Made by a program: the position numbers and the translations under genes
Shown: positions 1 through 7,915 of the stretch, piece by piece
How the letters are laid out: every line of letters begins with the position of its first letter
How positions within the stretch are numbered: the first letter of the stretch is position 1
The notes under the pieces: generated by a model
Seen by the model: only the letters and a program-made list of their open reading frames with translations
Databases searched by the model: none
Told to the model about the DNA's origin: nothing
Source of the DNA: Verrucomicrobiia bacterium
GTDB lineage: Bacteria; Verrucomicrobiota; Verrucomicrobiia; Verrucomicrobiales; DEV007
Assembly (NCBI GenBank): GCA_030425385.1
Contig: JAUIAH010000037.1
Span: 1 to 64,000 of the forward strand
Length of the DNA: 64,000 nucleotides
Reading direction: 5' to 3'

Positions 1-1
1 G

Positions 2-322
2 GAGTATCGGCGGGTGTTGTTTGGGATGGGGGAGGCGCAGGTGACGGCTTCTGGAGAGGTGGTGCGGAAGGGGGCGTCTGCGGAAGCGGTGGCGGCGGTG
101 CGTGAGGCAGGAGGGGAGCTGTCGTTGGCGGCGCTGTTGCGGTGTCGGGTGCGTTATTTCACGGATGGCGTGGTGATTGGGTCGAAAGGGTTTGTGGATG
201 CATTCTTTGAGGCGAAGCGGGAATACTTTGGGCCGAAGCGGAAGGATGGAGGACGGAAGATGCATGGTGGGGATTGGGGGGAGTTGCGGTCGCTGCGCGA
301 CCTGCGGGAACGGTTGGAGTGA
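2..322 (+). CDS. C-terminal part of a RAYT-like (IS200/Y1-type) transposase, cut by the window edge
   Basis: The frame is open from base 2 to a TGA at 320-322, so the gene begins outside the window. The visible 106 residues contain the tail I associate with REP-associated tyrosine transposases of Verrucomicrobiota: an RVRYFTDGVVIGSKGFV segment, a basic GPKRK segment and a closing SLRDLRERLE. The catalytic HUH/Tyr domain would lie upstream and is not visible, so completeness cannot be judged. The same tail recurs, frameshifted and rearranged, at 23581-23895. The family call rests on remembered C-terminal motifs, not on catalytic residues. An unrelated conserved protein with the same tail is the alternative. 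Confidence 0.55.
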   Translation, partial: EYRRVLFGMGEAQVTASGEVVRKGASAEAVAAVREAGGELSLAALLRCRVRYFTDGVVIGSKGFVDAFFEAKREYFGPKRKDGGRKMHGGDWGELRSLRDLRERLE

Positions 323-638
323 TAGGGAGCCTCGAATGAAGCCGAATCGAATGGGGACGAGAGGGGGAGCGTGAGGAAGGCAGAAATAGGAGGCAGCAAG
401 AAGAGGATGGATGGGGGAGGCGGAAAGGTGAGAACGAGAACGAGACAACGAAGGGATAGGGTTGGGGCGAATTGTGTTGAGGCAGGGGGTGTGGGTGAGG
501 CCAGTGGGGGGCGTGCGTATTGCAATGGTTGTTTGTATGGAGCATGCGTGTTGCAGGGAGATAGGGATGAAGTGAGCTGGAAAAGCCTGCAAAACTAGGC
601 ATCTCTGACTTGGTATGCTGCCTGCGTGGGACGATGGT
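323..638. other. Non-coding purine-rich intergenic stretch
   Basis: No convincing gene is seen on either strand. The plus strand is G/A-rich. The open frames that cross it (for example an antisense frame over 154-525) are low-complexity Ser/Pro/Arg-rich and look fortuitous. A TATGCT hexamer at 614-619 could be a -10 element for the next gene, but I see no good -35 upstream of it. It lies directly behind the transposase tail and may be decayed mobile-element flank. Confidence 0.5.
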
Positions 639-839
639 ATGAACACACAGGATCAACCGACGGCTACATTGCCACCAAAGCGTCCATGGATACGACGCGC
701 ATTCATCGGGGTGTTGGTGGTGATTGTTCTCGTTCTGCTAGTAAAACGTGCGATCGCTCCACGAAGAGCGGCCGATGATGCCCCGGCTGGCGTCGCGACG
801 CAGGTCGAAACGAATGAGCGGAGTGCGAATGAGCGATAG
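639..839 (+). CDS. Small single-pass membrane protein, unknown function
   Basis: A 66-residue protein. A polar, Pro/Thr-rich N-terminus is followed by a basic RRAF stretch and one strong hydrophobic segment (about residues 21-35, rich in Val, Leu and Ile), then a basic KRAIAPRR stretch and a polar tail. This predicts a single transmembrane helix with basic residues on both sides. An in-frame ATG at 615 would add eight residues; I prefer 639 because the first residues from 615 look unlike a protein start. Its end overlaps the start of the next gene, which suggests coupling. I do not recognise the family. Confidence 0.5.
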   Translation: MNTQDQPTATLPPKRPWIRRAFIGVLVVIVLVLLVKRAIAPRRAADDAPAGVATQVETNERSANER

Positions 840-2499
840 GGTTAACGATAGCATGAGCGGGGCTGCCTTGTTTGTCCGCTGCCTTGAAAACGAAGGCGTG
901 GAGTGCATCTTTGGAGTTCCGGGTGAGGAGAACCTTGATTTCCTTGATGCGCTTTCGCGAAGTTCGATTCAATTGGTGCTGACGCGTCATGAGCAAGCAG
1001 CAGGATTCATGGCGGCGACTTACGGACGATTGACAGGCAAGGCTGGCGTCTGTTTGGCAACCTTAGGCCCAGGGGCGACAAACCTGGTGACTGCCGCGGC
1101 CTATGCCAATTTGGGTGCCATGCCGATGCTCATGATCACAGGGCAGAAGCCGATCAAGTCGAGCAAGCAGGGGCAGTTTCAGATCGTAGACGTTGTCGAT
1201 ATGATGCAACCGCTCACGAAGTTTACGAAGCAGGTGGTGAGCGCTGACCGTATCCCTTCGCTGGTGAGAGAGGCTTTCCGAGTGGCTCAAGAAGAACGTC
1301 CGGGGGCGGTGCATCTGGAGCTTCCCGAGGACATTGCTCGCGAATCGACCGAACGGCTGCCTTTTGAGCCTAGTTCGGTGAGGCGGCCGGAAGTGGATAG
1401 CAAAGTGCTCGGAGAGGCGGTGGCAGCGATTCAGAAAGCGAAGCATCCCCTGCTGCTTGTTGGGGCAGGCGCCAATCGGAATCGCGCTTGCAAGGCTCTT
1501 AGGGCATTGGTGGATGAATTAGAGATTCCGTTCGTTAGTACCCAAATGGGCAAAGGTGTGATTGATGAAACGCATCGATTGAGTGTGGGCAATGCGGCGC
1601 TCTCTGAGGGCGACTTTGTACACCGAGCCATCGGCCAATCGGATCTAATCCTCAATGTAGGGCATGATGTGGTCGAGAAGCCCCCTTTCTTTATGGATGA
1701 AGGCGATCGAACGGTGATTCATGTTCATTTCGTCAGCGCGGAAGTCGATCCCGTCTATTTCCCGCAGATCGAGCTTATCGGTGATATTGCCCATTCCATC
1801 GATCGTTTGCGAGCAACCTGCTCGGCATCGTCGCGTTGGCAATTCACGCCTCTTCTAAAGACCAAAGACGCCATGGACGCCCATATAGGTGAAGGGGCGA
1901 ACCGCTCGGGTTTCCCAATGGATCCACAACGGTTGGTAAAAGTGGTGCGCGATGCAGTGTCAGACAGCGGGATCATCGCCTTAGATAATGGTATCTATAA
2001 ACTTTGGTTTGCGCGGAACTATCCTGCGTATGAGCCCAACACCGTATTGCTCGATAACGCTTTGGCTTCGATGGGAGCAGGGCTTCCTTCTGCGATGGCG
2101 GCGAAGCGCGTTCATCCCGAATGCGATGTCACGGCGATTTGCGGGGATGGTGGCTTCATGATGAACTCGCAGGAACTCGAGACGGCGGTCCGGCTTGAGT
2201 TGGATCTTGTTGTCCTCGTGTTAAATGATGCTTCCTATGGAATGATCCGTTGGAAACAAGAGAATATGGGCTTCAGAGATTGGGGGCTCACGTTTGGCAA
2301 TCCGGACTTTGTCTGCTATGCACAAAGCTATGGTGCCAATGGGCATCGCGTCGAGCGCGAGGGAGACCTTGCCCCTCTTATGCGTCAATGCCATGACCAA
2401 GGTGGTGTGCACCTAATCGATGTGCCCGTCGATTATAGCGAGAACGATCGCATTCTAAACCACGAGATCAAAGAGCGTGCGGCGGCACTAACTCTCTAA
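829..2499 (+). CDS. Thiamine-diphosphate enzyme, acetolactate synthase large subunit type
   Basis: A 556-residue member of the acetolactate synthase/pyruvate decarboxylase superfamily, expected to condense two pyruvates (or pyruvate and 2-oxobutyrate) with thiamine diphosphate. The N-terminal domain has the catalytic glutamate in TRHEQAAG (E55), the middle domain a nucleotide-binding-like VGAGANR segment, and the C-terminal domain the cofactor motif GDGG (residues 439-442) leading to LNDASYG. ATG 829 overlaps the previous stop and follows CGGAG at 819-823; ATG 853 (MSGAALFV) is an equally family-like alternative. No small regulatory subunit gene is adjacent, and the gene sits 8 bp before an aldehyde dehydrogenase. 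This suggests a catabolic or specialised role rather than branched-chain amino acid synthesis. Exact substrate unknown. Confidence 0.85.
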   Translation: MSDRVNDSMSGAALFVRCLENEGVECIFGVPGEENLDFLDALSRSSIQLVLTRHEQAAGFMAATYGRLTGKAGVCLATLGPGATNLVTAAAYANLGAMPMLMITGQKPIKSSKQGQFQIVDVVDMMQPLTKFTKQVVSADRIPSLVREAFRVAQEERPGAVHLELPEDIARESTERLPFEPSSVRRPEVDSKVLGEAVAAIQKAKHPLLLVGAGANRNRACKALRALVDELEIPFVSTQMGKGVIDETHRLSVGNAALSEGDFVHRAIGQSDLILNVGHDVVEKPPFFMDEGDRTVIHVHFVSAEVDPVYFPQIELIGDIAHSIDRLRATCSASSRWQFTPLLKTKDAMDAHIGEGANRSGFPMDPQRLVKVVRDAVSDSGIIALDNGIYKLWFARNYPAYEPNTVLLDNALASMGAGLPSAMAAKRVHPECDVTAICGDGGFMMNSQELETAVRLELDLVVLVLNDASYGMIRWKQENMGFRDWGLTFGNPDFVCYAQSYGANGHRVEREGDLAPLMRQCHDQGGVHLIDVPVDYSENDRILNHEIKERAAALTL

Positions 2500-2507
2500 C
2501 TACTATT

Positions 2508-3935
2508 ATGCTGCAAGAACATTATCCATTTTATCTAGCAAATCGCCCGGCCACACCGAATAGTGATCTGGAGGTCACTGACAAGTATACGGGTAAAACT
2601 GCCACACGTGTGGCGATGGCAGATGCGGAGACTATCGAGAAAGCCATTGCTGCAGCAGCGGAGGCCGCTACCCCAATGGCGAATCTTGCGGCTTACGAGC
2701 GCCAGGCTATTCTCGATCATTGCGTGAAGCGGTTCCGTGAACGTGAGGATGAATTGGCTCAAGCTCTTTGCATTGAGGCGGGCAAGCCGATCAATGATAG
2801 CCGTGGTGAGGTCAGCCGCTTGATCGACACCTTTCGGATTGCGTCTGAGGAATCAGTACGATTTGGCGGTGCGGTGCAAGAGTTGGAAATATCCAAGAGA
2901 GCCAAAGGCTACCGTGGCCAGTGGAAGCGCGTGCCGATTGGTCCCTGCTCATTCATTTCCCCCTTCAACTTTCCCCTTAATCTGGCGGCTCACAAGGTGG
3001 CGCCCGCGCTCGCAGTGGGATGTCCTTTTGTGCTTAAGCCTGCTAGCCGAACACCTATTGGCGCCCTGATTATCGGAGAGATCTTGGCGGAAACGGACCT
3101 TCCTGAGGGAGCGTTCTCTATCCTTCCCTGTCATCGGGACGGTGCTGATCTCTTCACGACGGATGAACGTCTCAAGCTATTAAGTTTCACGGGGTCACCT
3201 GATGTAGGTTGGAAGCTCAAATCGAAAGCTGGCAAGAAGAAAGTTGTGTTAGAATTGGGAGGCAATGCGGCGGTGGTTGTGGACGAGGATGCGGATATTG
3301 ACGATGCGGTTGAGCGCATTCTCTTTGGTGCCTTCTATCAGAGTGGTCAAAGTTGCATCGGTGTTCAGCGTATTCTCATCCATCGATCCCTCTATGCGGC
3401 CTTCCGGGAACGTCTCGTGGCTGAGACCAAGGCTCTGAAATCGGGTGACCCGAAAGAGGAAGATACTTTCATCGGGCCCATGATCTCGGAGGACGAAGCT
3501 GAACGACTCGAGACGTGGATTCAGGAAGCTATCCAAGCTGGTGGGAAATTGCTCTGTGGGGGGCACCGAGACGGGGCGATGTTAGAGGCCACGTTGTTAG
3601 AAGACGTTCCTCAAGGAGAGAAGGCGTGTGCGAAGGAGGCCTTTGGCCCTCTCGCGGTGCTTAGCGCCTTTGACACCTTCGACGAAGCGTTGGCGCAAGT
3701 GAATGACTCGGACTATGGCTTACAAGCGGGAATCTTCACTCGGGACATTTATAAGGCGCACCAAGCGTGGGATGCCCTGCATGTTGGTGGCGTGATCATT
3801 GGAGACGTCCCTAGCTGGCGGGTCGATCACATGCCTTATGGCGGTGTGAAAGATAGTGGACTTGGTAGAGAAGGGATCCGTTTTGCCATGGAAGACATGA
3901 GCGAGATCCGCAATCTCGTGATCCGTACGCCCTGA
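2508..3935 (+). CDS. Aldehyde dehydrogenase family protein (NAD(P)-dependent)
   Basis: A 475-residue enzyme of the normal length for this superfamily. The FISPFNFPLNLAAHKVAPAL segment and the VLKPASRTP motif form the cofactor site, the general base is E249 in LELGGN, and the nucleophile is C283 in QSGQSCIG. The tone of the sequence is closest to non-phosphorylating glyceraldehyde-3-phosphate or succinate-semialdehyde type dehydrogenases, but the substrate cannot be set from sequence. It starts 8 bp after the acetolactate-synthase-type gene and is almost certainly cotranscribed with it. The pair may oxidise an aldehyde produced or released by the thiamine enzyme; that link is inference. Confidence 0.88.
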   Translation: MLQEHYPFYLANRPATPNSDLEVTDKYTGKTATRVAMADAETIEKAIAAAAEAATPMANLAAYERQAILDHCVKRFREREDELAQALCIEAGKPINDSRGEVSRLIDTFRIASEESVRFGGAVQELEISKRAKGYRGQWKRVPIGPCSFISPFNFPLNLAAHKVAPALAVGCPFVLKPASRTPIGALIIGEILAETDLPEGAFSILPCHRDGADLFTTDERLKLLSFTGSPDVGWKLKSKAGKKKVVLELGGNAAVVVDEDADIDDAVERILFGAFYQSGQSCIGVQRILIHRSLYAAFRERLVAETKALKSGDPKEEDTFIGPMISEDEAERLETWIQEAIQAGGKLLCGGHRDGAMLEATLLEDVPQGEKACAKEAFGPLAVLSAFDTFDEALAQVNDSDYGLQAGIFTRDIYKAHQAWDALHVGGVIIGDVPSWRVDHMPYGGVKDSGLGREGIRFAMEDMSEIRNLVIRTP

Positions 3936-3973
3936 AGAGGTTGCGCGAGGTCTGACGATGAATGGAAGGTAGT

Positions 3974-4561
3974 TCATCGTTTGTGAGAAAGGACGACCTC
4001 TTCCCACAGCGTGCTTTCGCCGGAGAGGCCGTGCTGTTCAAGGGCTTGGGCGATCTGTTCCCGCGAAGGTTCAATCACACCTTCGTCGCGGATCTGTTGA
4101 GTATCAGCGGGATGCTGATCGGCGGGGAGGATGGTGGCGGCCAGGTACCAACAGGCCCAGGCGCGAGCGGTGCGTTGCGCTTTGCGAGGCTCGACCATGC
4201 GGGTGGCGAGGTGTTGATAGTGGCGCCGAGGATTACCGATGAAGTGCTTGGTTTCATCAGGGCGATTCTCCAGGATCCAGCGGACGGCGGCGTAGGGCAG
4301 AGGCCAGGTTCTGAGTATGGGTTCGGAGCCGTCAAGCGTGGCCCCCAGGGCGCGGTTGATGAGGAGGAGGCTGCGAGCGGGTAGGCCCTGCAACCAGAGA
4401 GAATTCGCGTAGGTGAGCGCCGTTTCATAGAAAGCTGCACCCCGTTCGCGTCGATAGGGCCTCATGATGGTGTGGTCGAGCGGATCTGAAGGAGAGGGGA
4501 GATGGGGGCATGGGGGCCATTCTGGGAGATGACCGCGTGCTGAGGTATCGACAATGTCCAC
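3974..4561 (-). CDS. Conserved hypothetical protein
   Basis: A 195-residue soluble protein from a GTG at 4561; an internal ATG at 4465 (MRPYRRERGAAFYETAL) is a plausible alternative and would give 163 residues. Neither start has a clear Shine-Dalgarno sequence. The sequence is rich in Trp and Arg, with WPLPYAAVRWI, an IGNPRRHYQHLATRM stretch and RAWACWYLA. I associate this pattern with a Verrucomicrobiota family of unknown function. It converges on the aldehyde dehydrogenase gene and diverges from serS. No catalytic motif is evident. Confidence 0.65.
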   Translation of the reverse strand: MDIVDTSARGHLPEWPPCPHLPSPSDPLDHTIMRPYRRERGAAFYETALTYANSLWLQGLPARSLLLINRALGATLDGSEPILRTWPLPYAAVRWILENRPDETKHFIGNPRRHYQHLATRMVEPRKAQRTARAWACWYLAATILPADQHPADTQQIRDEGVIEPSREQIAQALEQHGLSGESTLWEEVVLSHKR

Positions 4562-4644
4562 GGCGTGACACTAGCGCATGTCTGCAAACGCGTCGCCGGG
4601 AAATGCCCTTTCCTTTTGAGGGCCTTGCGCTAGGTTCGCGCCCT

Positions 4645-5922
4645 ATGCTCGATATCCGATTGCTTCGTGACCAACCCGATCTCGTGAAGGAACGTGTGAA
4701 GATCCGCGGGGACGAATATGTCTCTCTCGTGGACGACGTGCTTTCCTGTGATCAGACACGGCGTGAGGCGGAAACGAAGCGGCAAGAACTCCAGCAAGAA
4801 CGCAACCGTACGAGTAAAGAAATCGGCACCTTGCGCAAGGCGGGAGAGGATACTTCTGAGATTGAGGCGAATGTCAGAGCGATTGGCGAATCGATCAAAG
4901 CGCTCGATGAGAAAGTGCTGGCAGCGGAGGAGGAGCAGCGGCGTTTGCTTCTCAGCATTCCCAACATGCCTCATGAAGCGTGTCCGATCGGCGAGGATGA
5001 AGCGGCGAATCCCGAGGTGCGTGCATGGGGTGAGAAACGGGAACACAGCGAGGACCTGAAGGATCATGTGACCTTGGGAGCGGAACGTGGCCTCTTTGAT
5101 TTCGAGGCGGGTGCCAAGCTGTCGGGATCGGGCTATGTGGTCTTCACGGGTGCGGGTGCGCGCTTGCAGCGTGCCTTGATTCAGTTTCTGTTAGATTTGC
5201 AGACGCAAGAGCATGGCTACACGGAGGTGGCGCCGCCGGTAGTGGTGCGGCGTGACTGCATGTTTGGCACGGGGCAGTTGCCCAAGTTTGAGGACGATAT
5301 GTATGAGTTAGAGGGCGGTGAGTTCTTTCTGGCGCCCACTGCGGAGGTGCCAGTGACGAATCTCGTGCGGGAACAACTGCTGAAAGAAGCGGAGTTGCCC
5401 AAGAAATTCACTGCGTTCACGCCTTGCTTTCGTCGGGAAGCCGGTTCGGCGGGACGCGAGAGCAAGGGACTGATCCGCATGCATCAGTTCGATAAGGTGG
5501 AATTGGTGCAGATCGTCCACCCGGACGCTTCCTCAGCGGCTTTGGAGGAGTTGACAGGGCATGCGGAGAAGGCGCTGCAATTGTTAGGATTGCATTACCG
5601 TGTGATTGAGCTTTGCAGCGGGGATCTTGGGTTCTCTTCGGCCAAGACCTACGACCTTGAAGTCTGGGCACCGGGGCACAATGGGTATTTGGAAGTGTCG
5701 AGTTGCAGCAATTTCTTTGATTACCAGGCAAGACGGATGAATCTCCGTTTCAAGGATGCGGAGACAAAGAAGAATCGCTTCTGTCACACCTTGAATGGAT
5801 CGGGTCTAGCACTTCCACGGCTCTATGTGGCGTTGTTAGAAACATGGCAGCAAGCCGATGGTTCGATCAAACTTCCAGAGCCGCTCCAGCCCTACTTTGG
5901 AGGAGCCACGGAAATCCGTTAG
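4645..5922 (+). CDS. serS: Serine--tRNA ligase
   Basis: A 425-residue class II aminoacyl-tRNA synthetase that charges tRNA-Ser. The N-terminal part (about 27-110) is a long charged helical hairpin, the tRNA-binding arm. The catalytic domain has motif 2 (FRREAGSAGRESKGLIRMHQ, from about residue 261) and motif 3 (NGSGLALPRLYVALLE, about 383-397). The start at 4645 gives the family-typical MLDIRLLRDQPDLV; a longer open frame upstream carries no family sequence. It is followed 12 bp later by tilS, so two tRNA functions sit in one unit. Confidence 0.97.
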   Translation: MLDIRLLRDQPDLVKERVKIRGDEYVSLVDDVLSCDQTRREAETKRQELQQERNRTSKEIGTLRKAGEDTSEIEANVRAIGESIKALDEKVLAAEEEQRRLLLSIPNMPHEACPIGEDEAANPEVRAWGEKREHSEDLKDHVTLGAERGLFDFEAGAKLSGSGYVVFTGAGARLQRALIQFLLDLQTQEHGYTEVAPPVVVRRDCMFGTGQLPKFEDDMYELEGGEFFLAPTAEVPVTNLVREQLLKEAELPKKFTAFTPCFRREAGSAGRESKGLIRMHQFDKVELVQIVHPDASSAALEELTGHAEKALQLLGLHYRVIELCSGDLGFSSAKTYDLEVWAPGHNGYLEVSSCSNFFDYQARRMNLRFKDAETKKNRFCHTLNGSGLALPRLYVALLETWQQADGSIKLPEPLQPYFGGATEIR

Positions 5923-5934
5923 GGGCTTCCTCCC

Positions 5935-6882
5935 GTGATCGAGGGCCTGAGGCAGCTTCCTGAGGAACAGCCGGTTGGGCGTCGCTACCTCGTTGGCGTC
6001 TCAGGGGGAGTGGACTCGGTCGTGTTGTTGCACGCGCTGCACACGCTTGGGTATCAGCGATTAGTCGTCGTTCATGTGAATCATGGTCTGCGCGGACGGG
6101 CTTCTGGACATGATGCGGTCTTTGTGAGGCACTTGGCTGCCCATCTGGATTATCAATTGGAAACCACCCGGGTCGATGTCCGAGCCCTGGCAACGACGAA
6201 CAGGCTGTCGATCGAAACGGCTGCGCGTGAAGCGAGGCGAAAGTTCTTCGGTCAGGTGGCTCGAAGATACCGGTGTCCACGTCTCTTCCTCGCGCACCAT
6301 GCGGATGACCAGGTGGAGACGGTGCTGATGAACCTCTTTCGGGGGAGTGGCACAGGGGGATTGGGAGGGATGCGTGCGCTTTCGCATCAATGCATGGAAG
6401 GGAAACGTCTCGCCGTGTTGCGGCCTTTGCTAGGAGTGACGCGAGATGAGTTGATCGCGTATGCGGAAGGGGAAGGGATCCGTTACCGAGAAGATGCATC
6501 CAACACGGACGCGCAGTTTCTCCGCAATCGTGTCCGTCATGAGCTGATTCCCTTTCTAGGAGAGACCTTTGGGCGCGATATCCGCGGTGCGATTCTGCGT
6601 CTTGCCGTGCAATGTCAGGCGGAGAGCGATTGTCTCGACGGGCTCGTGGCGGTGACCGCTGAGGAGGAGACCCTTGCGGTGGCGGAGGTGCGCGCTTTGC
6701 CGCTCGCCCTGCAGCGACGTCTCCTCCATCGGTGGCTACGTGCGCGTGGTGTAGAGGATCTTAGTTTCGACGTCGTCGAGAAAGCACTCACATTGATCGA
6801 TATTGAGGCGACCCTATCAAAGATTAATTTGCCGCGGGACCGCTACTTACGTCGGCGTCAGCGGCGGCTCTTTGTCGTGTGA
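5935..6882 (+). CDS. tilS: tRNA(Ile)-lysidine synthase
   Basis: A 315-residue ATP-pyrophosphatase that makes lysidine at C34 of tRNA-Ile(CAU), switching its identity from AUG to AUA. The SGGVDS P-loop is at about residues 23-28, followed by VVHVNHGLRG and AHHADDQVETVLMNLFRGSG, all diagnostic. It is the short form, lacking the C-terminal domain present in the roughly 430-residue E. coli enzyme. The start is a GTG at 5935, with AGGGG at 5921-5925 just upstream and overlapping the end of serS. Confidence 0.93.
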   Translation: MIEGLRQLPEEQPVGRRYLVGVSGGVDSVVLLHALHTLGYQRLVVVHVNHGLRGRASGHDAVFVRHLAAHLDYQLETTRVDVRALATTNRLSIETAAREARRKFFGQVARRYRCPRLFLAHHADDQVETVLMNLFRGSGTGGLGGMRALSHQCMEGKRLAVLRPLLGVTRDELIAYAEGEGIRYREDASNTDAQFLRNRVRHELIPFLGETFGRDIRGAILRLAVQCQAESDCLDGLVAVTAEEETLAVAEVRALPLALQRRLLHRWLRARGVEDLSFDVVEKALTLIDIEATLSKINLPRDRYLRRRQRRLFVV

Positions 6883-6887
6883 CGTCC

Positions 6888-7250
6888 TTACAAGGGTTTC
6901 ATCCCGATCGCGGTTCCCTCTTCCCATTTCAATCCCCAACGAGTGAGTGCGCGTAGTGTGGGGCGGAGATCGCGGCCCTTCTCCGTGAGTTCGTAGCGAT
7001 ACCGTTTCGCGCCCTCTGACACAGGCACCCGTGCGATCACCCCTTCAGCAGTGAGGCGTTCGAGACGATCCGTGAGAATGTTCGTAGGAATGTTCTCAGG
7101 AGAGGACGTGAAATCCTTAAATCGTGTTCGCCCCAAGCACAGATCGCGCACGATGAGCAAGGTCCAGCGATCACCGAGGATCTCCAAGGCACAACTGACT
7201 GGACAAGGAGATCGGCGCTGGGGAGACGCAGCTTTCTTTCGTGAGGGCAT
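6888..7250 (-). CDS. HxlR-family winged-helix transcriptional regulator
   Basis: About 120 residues with the HxlR core: CPVSCALEILGDRWTLLIVRDL, then RFKDF, NILTDRLERLTAEGVI and a YELTEKGRDL wing. The N-terminal CPVSCAL segment holds cysteines of the kind some HxlR proteins use to sense electrophiles or oxidants. I chose ATG 7250 (MPSRKKAASPQ); an in-frame start further upstream would run into the dyad at 7280-7322. It is divergent from a DinB-like gene, with the dyad between them, so autoregulation and control of that neighbour are likely. Confidence 0.9.
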   Translation of the reverse strand: MPSRKKAASPQRRSPCPVSCALEILGDRWTLLIVRDLCLGRTRFKDFTSSPENIPTNILTDRLERLTAEGVIARVPVSEGAKRYRYELTEKGRDLRPTLRALTRWGLKWEEGTAIGMKPL

Positions 7251-7279
7251 GGTCGACTCACAAGAGAAACTCATGAGAA

Positions 7280-7322
7280 TTACTTGCAATTCGAAAGTGC
7301 AATGCTTTCACTTTGCAAGTAA
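7280..7322. promoter_or_regulatory. 43-bp two-tier dyad, probable HxlR operator
   Basis: TTACTTGCAA at 7280-7289 is matched exactly by its reverse complement at 7313-7322. Inside it, GAAAG at 7293-7297 matches CTTTC at 7305-7309. Both pairs share one centre, base 7301. The site lies between the divergent HxlR gene and the DinB-like gene and its right edge touches that gene's ATG, so a bound dimer should block both promoters or the start. Confidence 0.65.
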
Positions 7323-7909
7323 TGAACGATGTGACCTCTCCCTCTCTTGCGCCACCCGGTGCTGGGCTTCCTCCCTTGGAAATGGTGGTGGCTCGATTAC
7401 TCTTCAAGCGCTACCGCCGACGGAACCGCCGGGAAGAGTTGGCGGCGCATATCCAAGAAGAGCGCGCGTTGATTCGAGCCGGGCTCCGCGGAATCTGTGA
7501 AGCTGATGCGCAACAGCCGATCCTGATCAAGCGGCTACCTGGCATGGAAGATAGCAGTCGTTTCTGGTCCCTCTGCATGGTGGTGCATCATTTGGAGATT
7601 GTGAATCGCGGGGTGGCGGAGGCGATCTCTGCTCTGGGAAATGGCCAAATTCCGGCGCGCCAGGTGGACACGGCGGCGGTGAAGCCGATGCCGGGTATAG
7701 GCATGGCTGTGTTAGAAACATTTGAAGAATCGTGTGAGGCGCTCAACAGGGCCATAGCGGGCGTGGCCAACCCGCGGACCAAGGTCAGGTATGCTCATCC
7801 CTGGTTTGGGCCGCTTGACGCCCTGAGTTGGTATGCCATGGCCGCCTTCCACATGCGTCTTCATCGGAAACAGATGGACCGCATTCGGGAAGGCCTGGGA
7901 GTGTCCTAA
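7322..7909 (+). CDS. DinB-like four-helix protein
   Basis: A 195-residue mostly helical protein with HIQEERALIRAGLRG, a WSLCMVVHHLEIVNRGV helix and an AAFHMRLHRKQMDR helix near the C-terminus. Spaced histidines on separate helices are typical of the DinB/DUF664 fold, where they bind a metal and often serve thiol (mycothiol or bacillithiol type) transfer reactions. The substrate is unknown here. ATG 7322 overlaps the end of the 43-bp dyad and has no ribosome-binding site, so translation may be leaderless or start at a later codon. The divergent HxlR regulator suggests induction by a reactive compound (inference). Confidence 0.65.
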   Translation: MNDVTSPSLAPPGAGLPPLEMVVARLLFKRYRRRNRREELAAHIQEERALIRAGLRGICEADAQQPILIKRLPGMEDSSRFWSLCMVVHHLEIVNRGVAEAISALGNGQIPARQVDTAAVKPMPGIGMAVLETFEESCEALNRAIAGVANPRTKVRYAHPWFGPLDALSWYAMAAFHMRLHRKQMDRIREGLGVS

Positions 7910-7915
7910 CAGAGA

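Noticed and set aside
154-656. Two long minus-strand frames over the RAYT tail
   Set aside because: Low-complexity Ser/Pro/Arg/His composition and full overlap with the better-supported plus-strand frame.
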